DNA of 33,633 bases, taken from NCBI GenBank assembly GCA_900315885.1, contig ONAT01000014.1, positions 1 to 33,633 of the forward strand, written 5' to 3'. The position numbers and the translations under genes are program-made. The number at the start of each line of letters is the position of its first letter. The stretch's first letter is position 1. This DNA is from an uncultured Erysipelotrichaceae bacterium (lineage in GTDB: Bacteria > Bacillota_I > Bacilli_A > RFN20 > CAG-826). This document shows positions 7,999 through 16,712 of the stretch, piece after piece. Below the pieces are notes generated by a model. The model saw only the letters and a list, made by a program, of their open reading frames with translations. It did not search any database and had not been told where the DNA came from.

Positions 7999-10602
7999 AT
8001 GAAAAAAGCAATTATTATTGATGGTAACTCTCTACTTTTTAGAGCGTTTTATGCCACATTTAATCCAAGCGCACCACTAATGCGTAGCAAAGATGGCACT
8101 CCGACAAATGCGATTTTTGCTTTTTCAAATATGCTCGCACGCATTATTAGTTCATTTAAAGGTGAAGAACGTTTGCTCGTCGTTTTTGATACTGGTAAAA
8201 AAACATTTAGACATAAAGAACTTGATACTTATAAAGCTAATCGTAAGCCAATAGAGCCAGATTTAGCCATTCAAATGCCAATTGCCCATGATTTATTAAA
8301 AGCTATGGGTGTTTATACTTATGAGCTTGAAGGATTTGAAGGCGATGATATTGCTGGCACTGCAGCAAAACTTGCTCAAAAAGAAGGTTATGATGTTAGC
8401 ATTTACACATCTGATAAAGACTTTTTACAATTAATTGATAAACATATTAAAATCAATCTTATCAAAAAAGGATTGAGTGATATCAAAGTTATGGATGAAG
8501 ACACTTTATATCAAGATTTGGGTTTAAAACCATATCAAATTCCAGATTATAAAGGTTTAATGGGTGATAGTTCTGATAATTTAAAAGGTATTCCTGGAGT
8601 TGGACAAAAAACCGCGGTAAAACTTCTTAATGAATTGGATAATCTTGAAAATATTATTGCTGAAGCTAGAAACCGCACAGGTAAAATATATCAATCAATT
8701 ATTGATAATCAAGAATCAGGAAAATTATGTAAACATCTTGCCACTATTGAAGTAGATTTACCACTTCCTTTTGACATTGATGATACGACATATATCGGTT
8801 ATAACTTTAATGAACTCGCAGAATTTTGCAAAAAATATGACTTAAAAACTTTAATGAATAAAATTAGTCAAAAATACGCAATAAATACTAAGCAAGAGAA
8901 AAAAGAATTCAAATTTGAAGTTGTTGACCATTTAGAAAAATTTAATGATGATACTATCGGCCTAAGCCTTAATTTTGATGAAAAAGATTATTATGATGGA
9001 TTTGTTGATGGCATCGCTATTGCTCTTAAAGATAAAACATATTATGAAACAATTGAAAATGCTAAAAAAGACACATATTTATTAAATGTTTTAAAAGATA
9101 AAAACATCAAAAAGGATTGCTACGATTATAAAGCAATTAAAGTTGCATTATCGCGTTTAGGTATTGAATTAAATAACTGTGATTTTGATGTTTTAATAGC
9201 TTCTTATATTATTGACTCATCTCTAAATAGCAATATTGATGCAATTTTTAACTTCTTCTCCTTATCTTTAACACAAGTTGAAGATGAAGTTAGTTTATTT
9301 CATGATTCAAGCAAAGGAATTAAAAGGACATGCGAGATTGCTAATTATTCCTTAAATCTCAAAAATGAAGTATTAAAACAAATTAAAGATGCGAATCTTT
9401 TTGATTTATTTGAATCCATCGAACTTCCTCTCGCCAATGTTTTAGCGAAAATGGAAATTGAAGGATTCCCTTTAAATAAAGAAAAATTATTAGAAATCGG
9501 TAAAGTTTTTAAAGAAAAGCAAACAATTTTAGAACAAAAAATATATGAATGCGCAAAAGAAAAATTTAATATTTCATCACCAAAACAAATTAGTGAAGTA
9601 TTAGTGAAACTTGGAGTATTTGAAAAAGATAAAAAATATTCTACTTCTGTTGATGTCTTGAAGAAATTTGTACACAAACACGAAATAGTCTCACTTGTTC
9701 TTGAATATCGTAAATATGCTAAATTGACATCCACCTATATTGATGGATTAATTGTTCATATTCATGAAGATGGAAAATTACATCCACACTTCAATCAAGC
9801 TGAAACCACAACTGGTAGATTATCTTCTTCTAATCCAAACTTACAAAACATTTCTGTCCGTGATGAAGAAGGTAAACTAATTCGTAAAGCTTTCTTTTAC
9901 AATGATAAATCTTATTACATTTTATCATTTGATTATTCTCAAGTTGAACTTCGTGTTTTAGCGGCAATTTGTAAATGTCAAAAATTACTTGAAGCCTTTA
10001 ACAATGATGAAGATATCCATGCTTTAACCGCCAAACACGTTTTCCATAAAGAAAACATTACTTCTTTAGAAAGAAGAAAAGCCAAAGCGGTGAACTTTGG
10101 TATTGTGTATGGCATTTCCGATTGGGGACTCGCTGAACAATTAGATATTCCCGCAAGTGAAGGTAAAGAGATTATTCGTCGTTTCTATGATACTTATCCA
10201 GAAATTAAAGATTTTATGCAACAAATCATTGTTAATGCCGAAAAAGATGGATATGTAAAAACACTATTTGGAAGAATTAGATACTTAAGAGAGATTCATG
10301 ACCCTAATTATCAAGTTCGAGAATTTGCTAAACGTGCAGCGACAAATGCACCTATTCAAGGTACTGCCGCGGACTTAATAAAAATGGCGATGGTTAATAT
10401 TGATAAAATGCTAACTGAAAACAATTATGAGACTAAATTAGTGCTACAAATTCATGACGAATTAATATTTAAAGTTCCCAAAAATGAATTAAAAACTGTA
10501 AGCAAAAAAATTAAAGCACTTATGGAAAATGTCTACCCACCACTAAATGTCAAACTTAAAGTTGATGGGAGTTACGCTTACACATGGTACGATGCAAAGT
10601 AG
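7999..10602 (+). CDS. polA: DNA polymerase I
   Basis: 867-residue family A polymerase for Okazaki-fragment processing and repair synthesis. The N-terminal 5'-3' exonuclease/flap domain (about 1-290) shows DGNSLLFRAF, FEGDDIAG, TSDKDF and MGDSSDNLKGIPGVG. The middle domain (about 300-460) keeps the fold length but lacks the D-x-E of a working 3'-5' proofreading site, as in Bacillus enzymes. The polymerase domain has motif A DYSQVELR at 645-652, motif B RRKAKAVNFGIVYG at 692-705 and motif C QIHDE at 817-821. GGAGG at 7985-7989 sits ten bases before the ATG, inside the end of dnaE, so the two are co-transcribed. Confidence 0.97.
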   Translation: MKKAIIIDGNSLLFRAFYATFNPSAPLMRSKDGTPTNAIFAFSNMLARIISSFKGEERLLVVFDTGKKTFRHKELDTYKANRKPIEPDLAIQMPIAHDLLKAMGVYTYELEGFEGDDIAGTAAKLAQKEGYDVSIYTSDKDFLQLIDKHIKINLIKKGLSDIKVMDEDTLYQDLGLKPYQIPDYKGLMGDSSDNLKGIPGVGQKTAVKLLNELDNLENIIAEARNRTGKIYQSIIDNQESGKLCKHLATIEVDLPLPFDIDDTTYIGYNFNELAEFCKKYDLKTLMNKISQKYAINTKQEKKEFKFEVVDHLEKFNDDTIGLSLNFDEKDYYDGFVDGIAIALKDKTYYETIENAKKDTYLLNVLKDKNIKKDCYDYKAIKVALSRLGIELNNCDFDVLIASYIIDSSLNSNIDAIFNFFSLSLTQVEDEVSLFHDSSKGIKRTCEIANYSLNLKNEVLKQIKDANLFDLFESIELPLANVLAKMEIEGFPLNKEKLLEIGKVFKEKQTILEQKIYECAKEKFNISSPKQISEVLVKLGVFEKDKKYSTSVDVLKKFVHKHEIVSLVLEYRKYAKLTSTYIDGLIVHIHEDGKLHPHFNQAETTTGRLSSSNPNLQNISVRDEEGKLIRKAFFYNDKSYYILSFDYSQVELRVLAAICKCQKLLEAFNNDEDIHALTAKHVFHKENITSLERRKAKAVNFGIVYGISDWGLAEQLDIPASEGKEIIRRFYDTYPEIKDFMQQIIVNAEKDGYVKTLFGRIRYLREIHDPNYQVREFAKRAATNAPIQGTAADLIKMAMVNIDKMLTENNYETKLVLQIHDELIFKVPKNELKTVSKKIKALMENVYPPLNVKLKVDGSYAYTWYDAK

Positions 10603-10611
10603 GTGTTTAGT

Positions 10612-12018
10612 ATGCCAGAATTACCAGAAGTTGAAACTGTTAAAAGAATTTTAACACCTCTATTAGTTAATAAAACTATTGCAAATGTCGAAGTATTATA
10701 TCCTAAAATGATTTTAAGCCCTGTGGAGGAATTTAAAAAATCTCTACAAAATCAAACTTTTTTAAGTATCAAACGCAAAGGCAAATATTTACTTTTCTAT
10801 CTTACTAATGATTTAGTATTAATTTCTCATCTCCGTATGGAAGGCAAATATATTTTATTAGGTAATAATGAAAGTAAGACAAGTCACGCTCGAGTTATCT
10901 TTAATCTAACTAATAATGAAAGTATTGCTTATGATGATACACGTTGCTTTGGAATTATGAAATTAGTTAAAGAAAAAGATTTAAATAATGAAGAAATGCT
11001 TAATAAATTAGGTCAAGAACCTTTTGATATTCATGATATAACTTATATTAAAAAACGTTTACAAAAATCTAATAATCCTATTAAAGTCTCGATTATGGAT
11101 CAAAGTATTATTTCAGGATTAGGAAATATATACGCTGATGAAGTATTATTTAGATCTAAAATCAATCCTCTCACTCCTTCTAGTAAAGTTAATGATGAAG
11201 ATATTCGTAATATTGTTTCTAATTCAGTTATCGTCTTAAATAAGGCAATTGAATTAGGTGGCTCTACTGTTCGTTCTTATCACGCTGCTCGAGGAGTGGA
11301 CGGAAAATTCCAAAACGAATTATTAGTGTATGGTAAAAAAGATGAATGCTGTCCATCTTGTCATTATGTTTTTAAAAAGATTTACGTTGGAAGGCGAGGC
11401 ACAACATTTTGTCCACACTGTCAAAAATATAAATTTAACACTTGTGTTGTCGGTATTGTTGGACAAATTGCTTCAGGCAAGTCTTTAGCGTTAAATTATT
11501 TTAAAAACAAGGGTTACGAAACAATATCTAGTGATGAAATTGTTCATACCTTATATCAAGATATAAATGTAATTAAAAAGCTTAAGATTCATTTTGCTCG
11601 CGCTATAAAAGATGATATTATCGATCGCAAAATCTTAAAAGATATCATTATTAATGACGCAAAAAAGAAAAAGCAACTAGAGGAAATTATTCATCCACTT
11701 GTGGAAGAAACTATCTTTAATTTTATTAAAAACGCTAAAGGACAGATTGTATTTATTGAAGTGCCATTATTATTTGATGCCCATATGGATTATTTATGTG
11801 ATTACATTATTGGTATTGATGCAAGTAAGGAAGATCAAATTGAACACTTAAAGATGCGCGGGGTAAAAGATATTGACTCTTATCTTACTTTAAATAAGAA
11901 TAATGCTTTTGAAGTTAATCGTAATAAAATAAACTTCATGACGAATAAAAACATATCTAAAGACGAATTATTTAAGGAACTCGATATTTTCCTTAACAAT
12001 ATCAAAAGCCACTTGTAG
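10612..12018 (+). CDS. mutM-coaE: Fused formamidopyrimidine-DNA glycosylase and dephospho-CoA kinase (MutM-CoaE)
   Basis: A single 468-residue frame joins two enzymes that are normally neighbours. Residues 1-274 are MutM, which removes 8-oxoguanine and nicks the DNA. It has the catalytic P2 and E3 (MPELPEVETV), K58, the void-filling triad M76/R111/F113 and a zinc finger C247-x2-C250-x16-C267-x2-C270. Residues 279-468 are CoaE, which phosphorylates dephospho-CoA in the last step of CoA synthesis, with the P-loop GQIASGKS at 284-291. Only a few residues separate them and both halves look complete. The ATG at 10612 is required because MutM uses the proline exposed after Met removal; a TAGGTG site just upstream overlaps the polA stop. 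No sign of an internal stop or frame change. Confidence 0.92.
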   Translation: MPELPEVETVKRILTPLLVNKTIANVEVLYPKMILSPVEEFKKSLQNQTFLSIKRKGKYLLFYLTNDLVLISHLRMEGKYILLGNNESKTSHARVIFNLTNNESIAYDDTRCFGIMKLVKEKDLNNEEMLNKLGQEPFDIHDITYIKKRLQKSNNPIKVSIMDQSIISGLGNIYADEVLFRSKINPLTPSSKVNDEDIRNIVSNSVIVLNKAIELGGSTVRSYHAARGVDGKFQNELLVYGKKDECCPSCHYVFKKIYVGRRGTTFCPHCQKYKFNTCVVGIVGQIASGKSLALNYFKNKGYETISSDEIVHTLYQDINVIKKLKIHFARAIKDDIIDRKILKDIIINDAKKKKQLEEIIHPLVEETIFNFIKNAKGQIVFIEVPLLFDAHMDYLCDYIIGIDASKEDQIEHLKMRGVKDIDSYLTLNKNNAFEVNRNKINFMTNKNISKDELFKELDIFLNNIKSHL

Positions 12019-12030
12019 AAGTGGCTTTTT
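12004..12030. terminator. Terminator closing the dnaE operon, shared with the converging aro operon
   Basis: Ten bases AAAAGCCACT (12004-12013) pair with AGTGGCTTTT (12020-12029); the mutM-coaE stop codon lies in the loop. T follows on the plus strand and AAAA precedes, so it can also stop the minus-strand operon that ends at 12032. Confidence 0.8.
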
Positions 12031-12031
12031 A

Positions 12032-13228
12032 CTATTTTTTTCGCTTTAAATGAATGATATCGTAAGGCTTAAATGTCTCATCTGTTTTAATATTAATGAA
12101 ATGTCCTGCGATTGTATAAGTATCATATTCTTCGCCTTTATAAATAATATTTAAAACTTTAAAAGATTTAGGTAAAGAATTAGGAGATAATTTAATATAT
12201 GTTTGACCTTTAATAATTTTATTTTTTAGTTCAAGTGTAACAAGCTTTTTATTTTTATCATATCCTCGAACTATGCCAATAAATTCTCCTGGGTTTTTAA
12301 ACTCATCTAATAGTTCAAATAACTGCTCTTTAATTGTGACATTTCCGTGTAAGAATCCATGTCCAGTCGAACGATTTTCACCATATGCCATAATCTTATA
12401 ATATTCTTTGTAATTCATTTTTTTATGTGCATAATAGTCATCAATGCATTTACGATAACTAGATATAATTGCGCATAAATAGTTATAAGATTTCATTCTT
12501 CCTTCAATTTTTAAAGAAGAGACATTTGCTTCAATTAAATTAGTAATCTCTCTAATTGTGCATAAATCTTTACTCGATATCGCAAAATATTCATCATTTT
12601 TGTTTATCTTTTTATCTTTATCAAAAAGGAAATATTTCCAGCGACATGAATGGGCACATCCACCTCTATTCGCGTCGCGTAAAGTCATGACATTACTTAA
12701 CATACATCTTCCAGAATATGAAGAGCACATCCCTCCATGAATAAATACTTCAATTTCTAATGGTGATTTATTACAAATATCTTTTATTTCTTTTAAAGAG
12801 CATTCTCTTCCTAATACTACACGTGTGACATTATAGTTTTTATAAAACTCAATAGAGGCTAAATTAAGTGTCGATAGTTGCGTTGATATGTGCATTTCGT
12901 TATGAACATATTTATCATTTAATTCCACTAATTCAAGTGATGATGTGATTATTGCGTCAACGTGACACTTTTTAAGTGCTTTTAAATACTTAAGCGCATT
13001 AGTTTTATCTTCATAATGCATAACCATATTACATGTAACATAAACTTTTTTATTTAAAGCATGCGCAAAATCTGTCGCTTTTTTAATATCTTCTAAAGTA
13101 AAATTTGATGCATGCGAACGAAGTGACATCTCTTTTCCCCCGATATATACCGCATCTGCACCATATAAAAGGGCTAATTTGAGCTTATCTAAGTCTCCAG
13201 CTGGAGCTAATAATTCTATTTTTTTCAT
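12032..13228 (-). CDS. U32-family protein, TrhP2 (YrrO/YegQ)-like tRNA uridine hydroxylase candidate
   Basis: 398-residue U32 protein, formerly called peptidase or collagenase. It starts KIELLAPAGD and carries the U32 signature E160-x-F-x2-GG-M-C168-x6-C175-x-LS, followed by C191 and C195 (RGGCAHSCRWKY) and C223. These cysteines are the likely iron-sulfur ligands. In E. coli TrhP and B. subtilis TrhP1/TrhP2 such proteins make 5-hydroxyuridine at tRNA position 34 and need prephenate. It is the last gene of the aro operon and its ATG overlaps the preceding TGA (ATGA), so it is translationally coupled to the aroA-U32 fusion, whose C-terminal domain resembles TrhP1. A C-terminal beta domain (about 310-395) also fits the YegQ/YrrO architecture. 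Substrate assignment is inference; U32 membership is firm. Confidence 0.85.
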   Translation of the reverse strand: MKKIELLAPAGDLDKLKLALLYGADAVYIGGKEMSLRSHASNFTLEDIKKATDFAHALNKKVYVTCNMVMHYEDKTNALKYLKALKKCHVDAIITSSLELVELNDKYVHNEMHISTQLSTLNLASIEFYKNYNVTRVVLGRECSLKEIKDICNKSPLEIEVFIHGGMCSSYSGRCMLSNVMTLRDANRGGCAHSCRWKYFLFDKDKKINKNDEYFAISSKDLCTIREITNLIEANVSSLKIEGRMKSYNYLCAIISSYRKCIDDYYAHKKMNYKEYYKIMAYGENRSTGHGFLHGNVTIKEQLFELLDEFKNPGEFIGIVRGYDKNKKLVTLELKNKIIKGQTYIKLSPNSLPKSFKVLNIIYKGEEYDTYTIAGHFINIKTDETFKPYDIIHLKRKK

Positions 13229-15312
13229 AAGCTCTTCTCCTTATAAATTGAATCTTGATATTTAAATCCATCTTTAATATTTAATGGTAATTTTGTTATT
13301 TCACTTTTGATATTTTTTCCTTCTAAAGCCAAATAAGTAAGTGAAAGAACTTTTTTAAATATATTTTTAGATATGTAATTACTATCAAGAAAAATATATT
13401 TTGCTTCTAATACATAATCAATATTCTCTAAATACGATAACACATATGGTCTAAATATTACTGAGCCGTATTGGTTTTCATTTATATGATAAAAATCATT
13501 ACGTAAATCTTCTTTTAAAAGTAAGTTATCTCTTTTTATAGGTCTAGAGATATATTCTTCATACATCGATAAAACTTTGCGATACGATTGATACATTGGA
13601 ATATAGCCAAATACTGTAACAAAAGCATCACTATTTTTTAAAGTATAATATGTATCTAATAGAGTTATTTCGTTAGAAATACCAATTGACACATTTGCTT
13701 GCATTTTGTAAGCATCTAATTCACCTTTTTGACAAATCAACGTATAAGGATAAAAAATAATTCTTTCTTCGCTTATTATTGACTTTAAAACATTAACTGC
13801 CCCGATATCTTGCACAATGAAGGAAATATTTAACTTCGCTAATTTCTTAACTTCTTTAACAAATTTATTAAGTTCATTTTGATGAATCATAGCGTTTAAT
13901 AATACAAATACATTTTTATTTGTTTGAGCTTTTTTAATTTCGTGATATGTAAAATATTTAGGTGCAAAAAGCGTATATGTTTCATAACCCATCACATAGC
14001 CATACGCATTTATATTTAATTCATCTAAGTCTTTAATTGATATTAAAACTTTCGGTTTTTTACTATATTTAATATCAATGAAGTGTTTTTCTAAAGTCTT
14101 AAGCATATTTAAATCAGATTTATTCATTGAGGTGTAATTAGTAATAATAAATGAAGATTTGTTAAAAGAATTAAGTAAAATAAGCGCATGAACAATACGA
14201 TGATCATTTGGAGCTTCAATAAATGTATCTGAATTTATAACTGATGGATAAACCACTAAAGTTTCTTCATCTAATTCATAACTCACTCCTAACTTATCAA
14301 ATATTTTCAGCATTTCTTTTAAGCGATTAGATTCTTTATATTTTAAACGTGATATATTTCTAAATACTGATTTATCTTTACAAGAAACCGCCAAAGCAAA
14401 AAGGACAGGAGCTAAATCAATATTATTATCAATATCCACAATTATGCTTGATAATCTTGATTTAAATACTTTAATTTCGGTTGGACTTTTTTTGATTTTG
14501 GCACCCGCTACTTCTAAAATATCAATTAATTCTTCGTCACCTTGCAAATGCGAAAATCTTAAATTTTTAAATGTCGTTTCTTTTTTATTAAGCGCTAAAG
14601 CAATTAATAAACTTGCATTTGAATAATCGCCTTCTACAAGATAATGTGTTCCTCTATATGTTGCATTACCAAGTATTTCTTTCGATGATATCTCTACTCC
14701 AAATGCTTGCATAACTCGTATAGTTAACAAAATATAACTTAGAGACGCTTTATTTAAACTAACATTTAGTATCGAATCACAATTTCTTTTCGGCAAAGCT
14801 AAAAGTAAGCCAGAAATAAATTGTGAAGAAATTTCATTAGAAACACTTATTAGCTCATTTTTAAATTCGCCTTTAAGATAATATTTATTTTTAATTAATT
14901 TAAATTCAATATCTTGTTTTTTAAATAAATCCACATAAGTATCCATTGGACGATTTAATAAATCTTCATTTATAGATACATATAATTCTTTATTTGGATA
15001 TAAAACAACAAATAATGGCAAAATAAATCTTAATAATGTCGCACATGATTTGACATTAATGTGAAATATTTCATTTTTGAGCACTTTTCTTTTATTAATT
15101 AATAAAGTATTGCCTTTAATTTTAATATTCCCTCCTAATTTGGTTAAGCAATCAATTGTTGCTAAAACATCTTCAGAATAATTGAAATTTTCAATTGTTG
15201 AAGGTGTATCACTTAAAAAAGCGCAAAATAAAGCACGGATAGTAATACTTTTACTACCCGACACAAATACTTCTTGATAATCTACTTTTTTATTTGATGT
15301 TGCAATATACAT
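13225..15312 (-). CDS. aroA: EPSP synthase fused to a TrhP1-like U32 domain
   Basis: 695 residues in one frame. Residues 1-415 are 5-enolpyruvylshikimate-3-phosphate synthase (shikimate-3-phosphate + PEP to EPSP): SGSKS at 18-22, LNRPMD at 119-124, the likely catalytic D299 (NIDLAPVL), KESNRLKE at 326-333 and DHRIVHAL at 370-377. Residues about 420-695 are a second domain. LLNAMIHQNELNKFVKEV, QDIGAVNVLK and VFGYIPMYQSYRKVL align by eye with the short U32 proteins of the YrrN/TrhP1 type, which also lack the four-cysteine cluster. It starts one base after the aroF stop and overlaps the TrhP2-like gene by 4 bases. EPSP synthases normally end near residue 430. The fused domain's identity is fairly good by motif, not proven. 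Confidence 0.88.
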   Translation of the reverse strand: MYIATSNKKVDYQEVFVSGSKSITIRALFCAFLSDTPSTIENFNYSEDVLATIDCLTKLGGNIKIKGNTLLINKRKVLKNEIFHINVKSCATLLRFILPLFVVLYPNKELYVSINEDLLNRPMDTYVDLFKKQDIEFKLIKNKYYLKGEFKNELISVSNEISSQFISGLLLALPKRNCDSILNVSLNKASLSYILLTIRVMQAFGVEISSKEILGNATYRGTHYLVEGDYSNASLLIALALNKKETTFKNLRFSHLQGDEELIDILEVAGAKIKKSPTEIKVFKSRLSSIIVDIDNNIDLAPVLFALAVSCKDKSVFRNISRLKYKESNRLKEMLKIFDKLGVSYELDEETLVVYPSVINSDTFIEAPNDHRIVHALILLNSFNKSSFIITNYTSMNKSDLNMLKTLEKHFIDIKYSKKPKVLISIKDLDELNINAYGYVMGYETYTLFAPKYFTYHEIKKAQTNKNVFVLLNAMIHQNELNKFVKEVKKLAKLNISFIVQDIGAVNVLKSIISEERIIFYPYTLICQKGELDAYKMQANVSIGISNEITLLDTYYTLKNSDAFVTVFGYIPMYQSYRKVLSMYEEYISRPIKRDNLLLKEDLRNDFYHINENQYGSVIFRPYVLSYLENIDYVLEAKYIFLDSNYISKNIFKKVLSLTYLALEGKNIKSEITKLPLNIKDGFKYQDSIYKEKSL

Positions 15313-15313
15313 A

Positions 15314-16276
15314 TTATTTTACCATTTCTTTAATTGCTTTTAATTGCTTCATTGAGATTGTTTGTTTAGCGTCAGAAATTGCTTTATTAGGCTTAGTACT
15401 TGTCTCAATAATAAAGCCTGATATATCTATTGCATTCGTAGCTTTTATTAAAGATGGAACAATGTTTCTTAAGCCACTTGAATGTGAAGGGTCAATTAAT
15501 ATTGGTAAATGTGTTAAAGATTTTAAAGCCAAAATATCAATTAAATCTAAGGCATTTCTTCCATAACTTAAAGGTGTACGTATTCCTCTTTCCACTAAAA
15601 TGACATTAAGATTACCATTTTTCAAGATATATTCCGCACTCGATAAAAACTCTTCAATTGTGTTATTAAATCCTCGTTTTAAAAGAATTGGTTTATTAAT
15701 TTTTCCTAATGCTTCAAGTAAAGCGTAGTTTTGCATGTTGCGCGCTCCAACTTGAATAACGTCGACATATTCTAAATATAAAGGCAAATAACTTAAATCT
15801 GTTATTTCTGAAACAATCAACATATTTGTATGCTTTTTAACTTCTTTAAGTATTGCAAAACCTTTTTCTCTAACCCCTTGATATGAGTATGGATTGGTTC
15901 GTGGCTTAAAGATACCAGCACGGAACATATCAATACCTATTTTATTTAAATTGTCTACTTCCACTAATGTATCTTTTAAGTTCTTAATGGCGCAAGGTCC
16001 TGCGATAATTACTTTTTTCTTTCCACCGATTGTAACATTATTAACTTTAATAACTGTATCTTCTTGATGATAAGCACGAAGCACTAATTTTAGATTAAAT
16101 TGTGGTCTAATTTCCACGACTAAAGGAGTTATATCTTTCTTAATTTTTATATAATCAATGTCATCAATTTCAATAACATCAATGCCATCAATTTTATGAA
16201 AATCATAAAATATATCTTTCTTTTCTAATATCTCAAATGCTTGACTTTTGCATCTTCTTTTTAATAAAATCTTCAT
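15314..16276 (-). CDS. aroF: 3-deoxy-7-phosphoheptulonate (DAHP) synthase, type I-beta
   Basis: First committed step of the shikimate pathway: PEP + erythrose 4-phosphate to DAHP. The 320 residues comprise an N-terminal ferredoxin-like domain (1-70) and a TIM barrel. The four metal ligands are kept: C95 (AGPCAI), H265 (DPSHSSG), E291 and D302. Also seen are KPRTNPYSYQG at 125-135, GARN at 177-180 and K200-R201. The usual EVH around the glutamate is ETS here, a mild departure. In Thermotoga-type enzymes the N-terminal domain mediates inhibition by tyrosine or phenylalanine. I use the ATG at 16276, preceded by AGGTGA, rather than the GTG at 16285, which would overlap that site. Confidence 0.93.
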   Translation of the reverse strand: MKILLKRRCKSQAFEILEKKDIFYDFHKIDGIDVIEIDDIDYIKIKKDITPLVVEIRPQFNLKLVLRAYHQEDTVIKVNNVTIGGKKKVIIAGPCAIKNLKDTLVEVDNLNKIGIDMFRAGIFKPRTNPYSYQGVREKGFAILKEVKKHTNMLIVSEITDLSYLPLYLEYVDVIQVGARNMQNYALLEALGKINKPILLKRGFNNTIEEFLSSAEYILKNGNLNVILVERGIRTPLSYGRNALDLIDILALKSLTHLPILIDPSHSSGLRNIVPSLIKATNAIDISGFIIETSTKPNKAISDAKQTISMKQLKAIKEMVK

Positions 16277-16277
16277 C

Positions 16278-16712
16278 TTACTCACCTAATCTTTTTTTCA
16301 TTTCTTCGATTGCAACCTTATATCCCTCAAATCCTTTGCCCATAATTACTTTAAAACTCGCTTCTGCGGTTAATAATACTTGACGATATTTTTCGCGTTT
16401 ACTGACATCGGAAAGATGCACTTCAATTGTTGGAAGGTTAACCGCTTTTAAGGCATCTAAAATAGCAATTGAATAATGTGAATAAGCGCCTGGATTAATA
16501 ATAATTCCATCATATTTACCTAAAGCACTTTGAATCATTTCCACAATTTCGCCTTCATAATTTGAACGACAAACGGTAACTTGTACTTTTTCTTTTTCAG
16601 CGACACGCAAAATATAATTAACTAAATCATTATAAGATTTATTTCCATATATCTCGGGTTCACGAACTCCAAGCATATTCAAATTAACGCCATTAACAAT
16701 CAATAGCTTCAT
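16278..16712 (-). CDS. aroQ: 3-dehydroquinate dehydratase, type II
   Basis: Third step of the pathway, dehydroquinate to dehydroshikimate, as a small dodecamer-forming enzyme. Its 144 residues match the family length. Visible active-site residues are R17, E18 and Y22 (REPEIYG), N73 and H79 (INPGAYSHYS), E97 and the catalytic H99 (IEVHLSD), and R110. The usual SNHEG reads SNYEG, a tolerated position. The ATG lies 20 bases inside the end of the aroE-aroK fusion in another frame, typical of the tight coupling in this operon. Confidence 0.95.
   Translation of the reverse strand: MKLLIVNGVNLNMLGVREPEIYGNKSYNDLVNYILRVAEKEKVQVTVCRSNYEGEIVEMIQSALGKYDGIIINPGAYSHYSIAILDALKAVNLPTIEVHLSDVSKREKYRQVLLTAEASFKVIMGKGFEGYKVAIEEMKKRLGE

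Noticed and set aside
12032-13228. U32 genes as secreted collagenases or virulence peptidases
   Set aside because: None has a signal peptide or a protease motif; all sit in or beside a prephenate operon and the two stand-alone proteins have the cysteine set of RNA hydroxylases. The old name is a legacy annotation.
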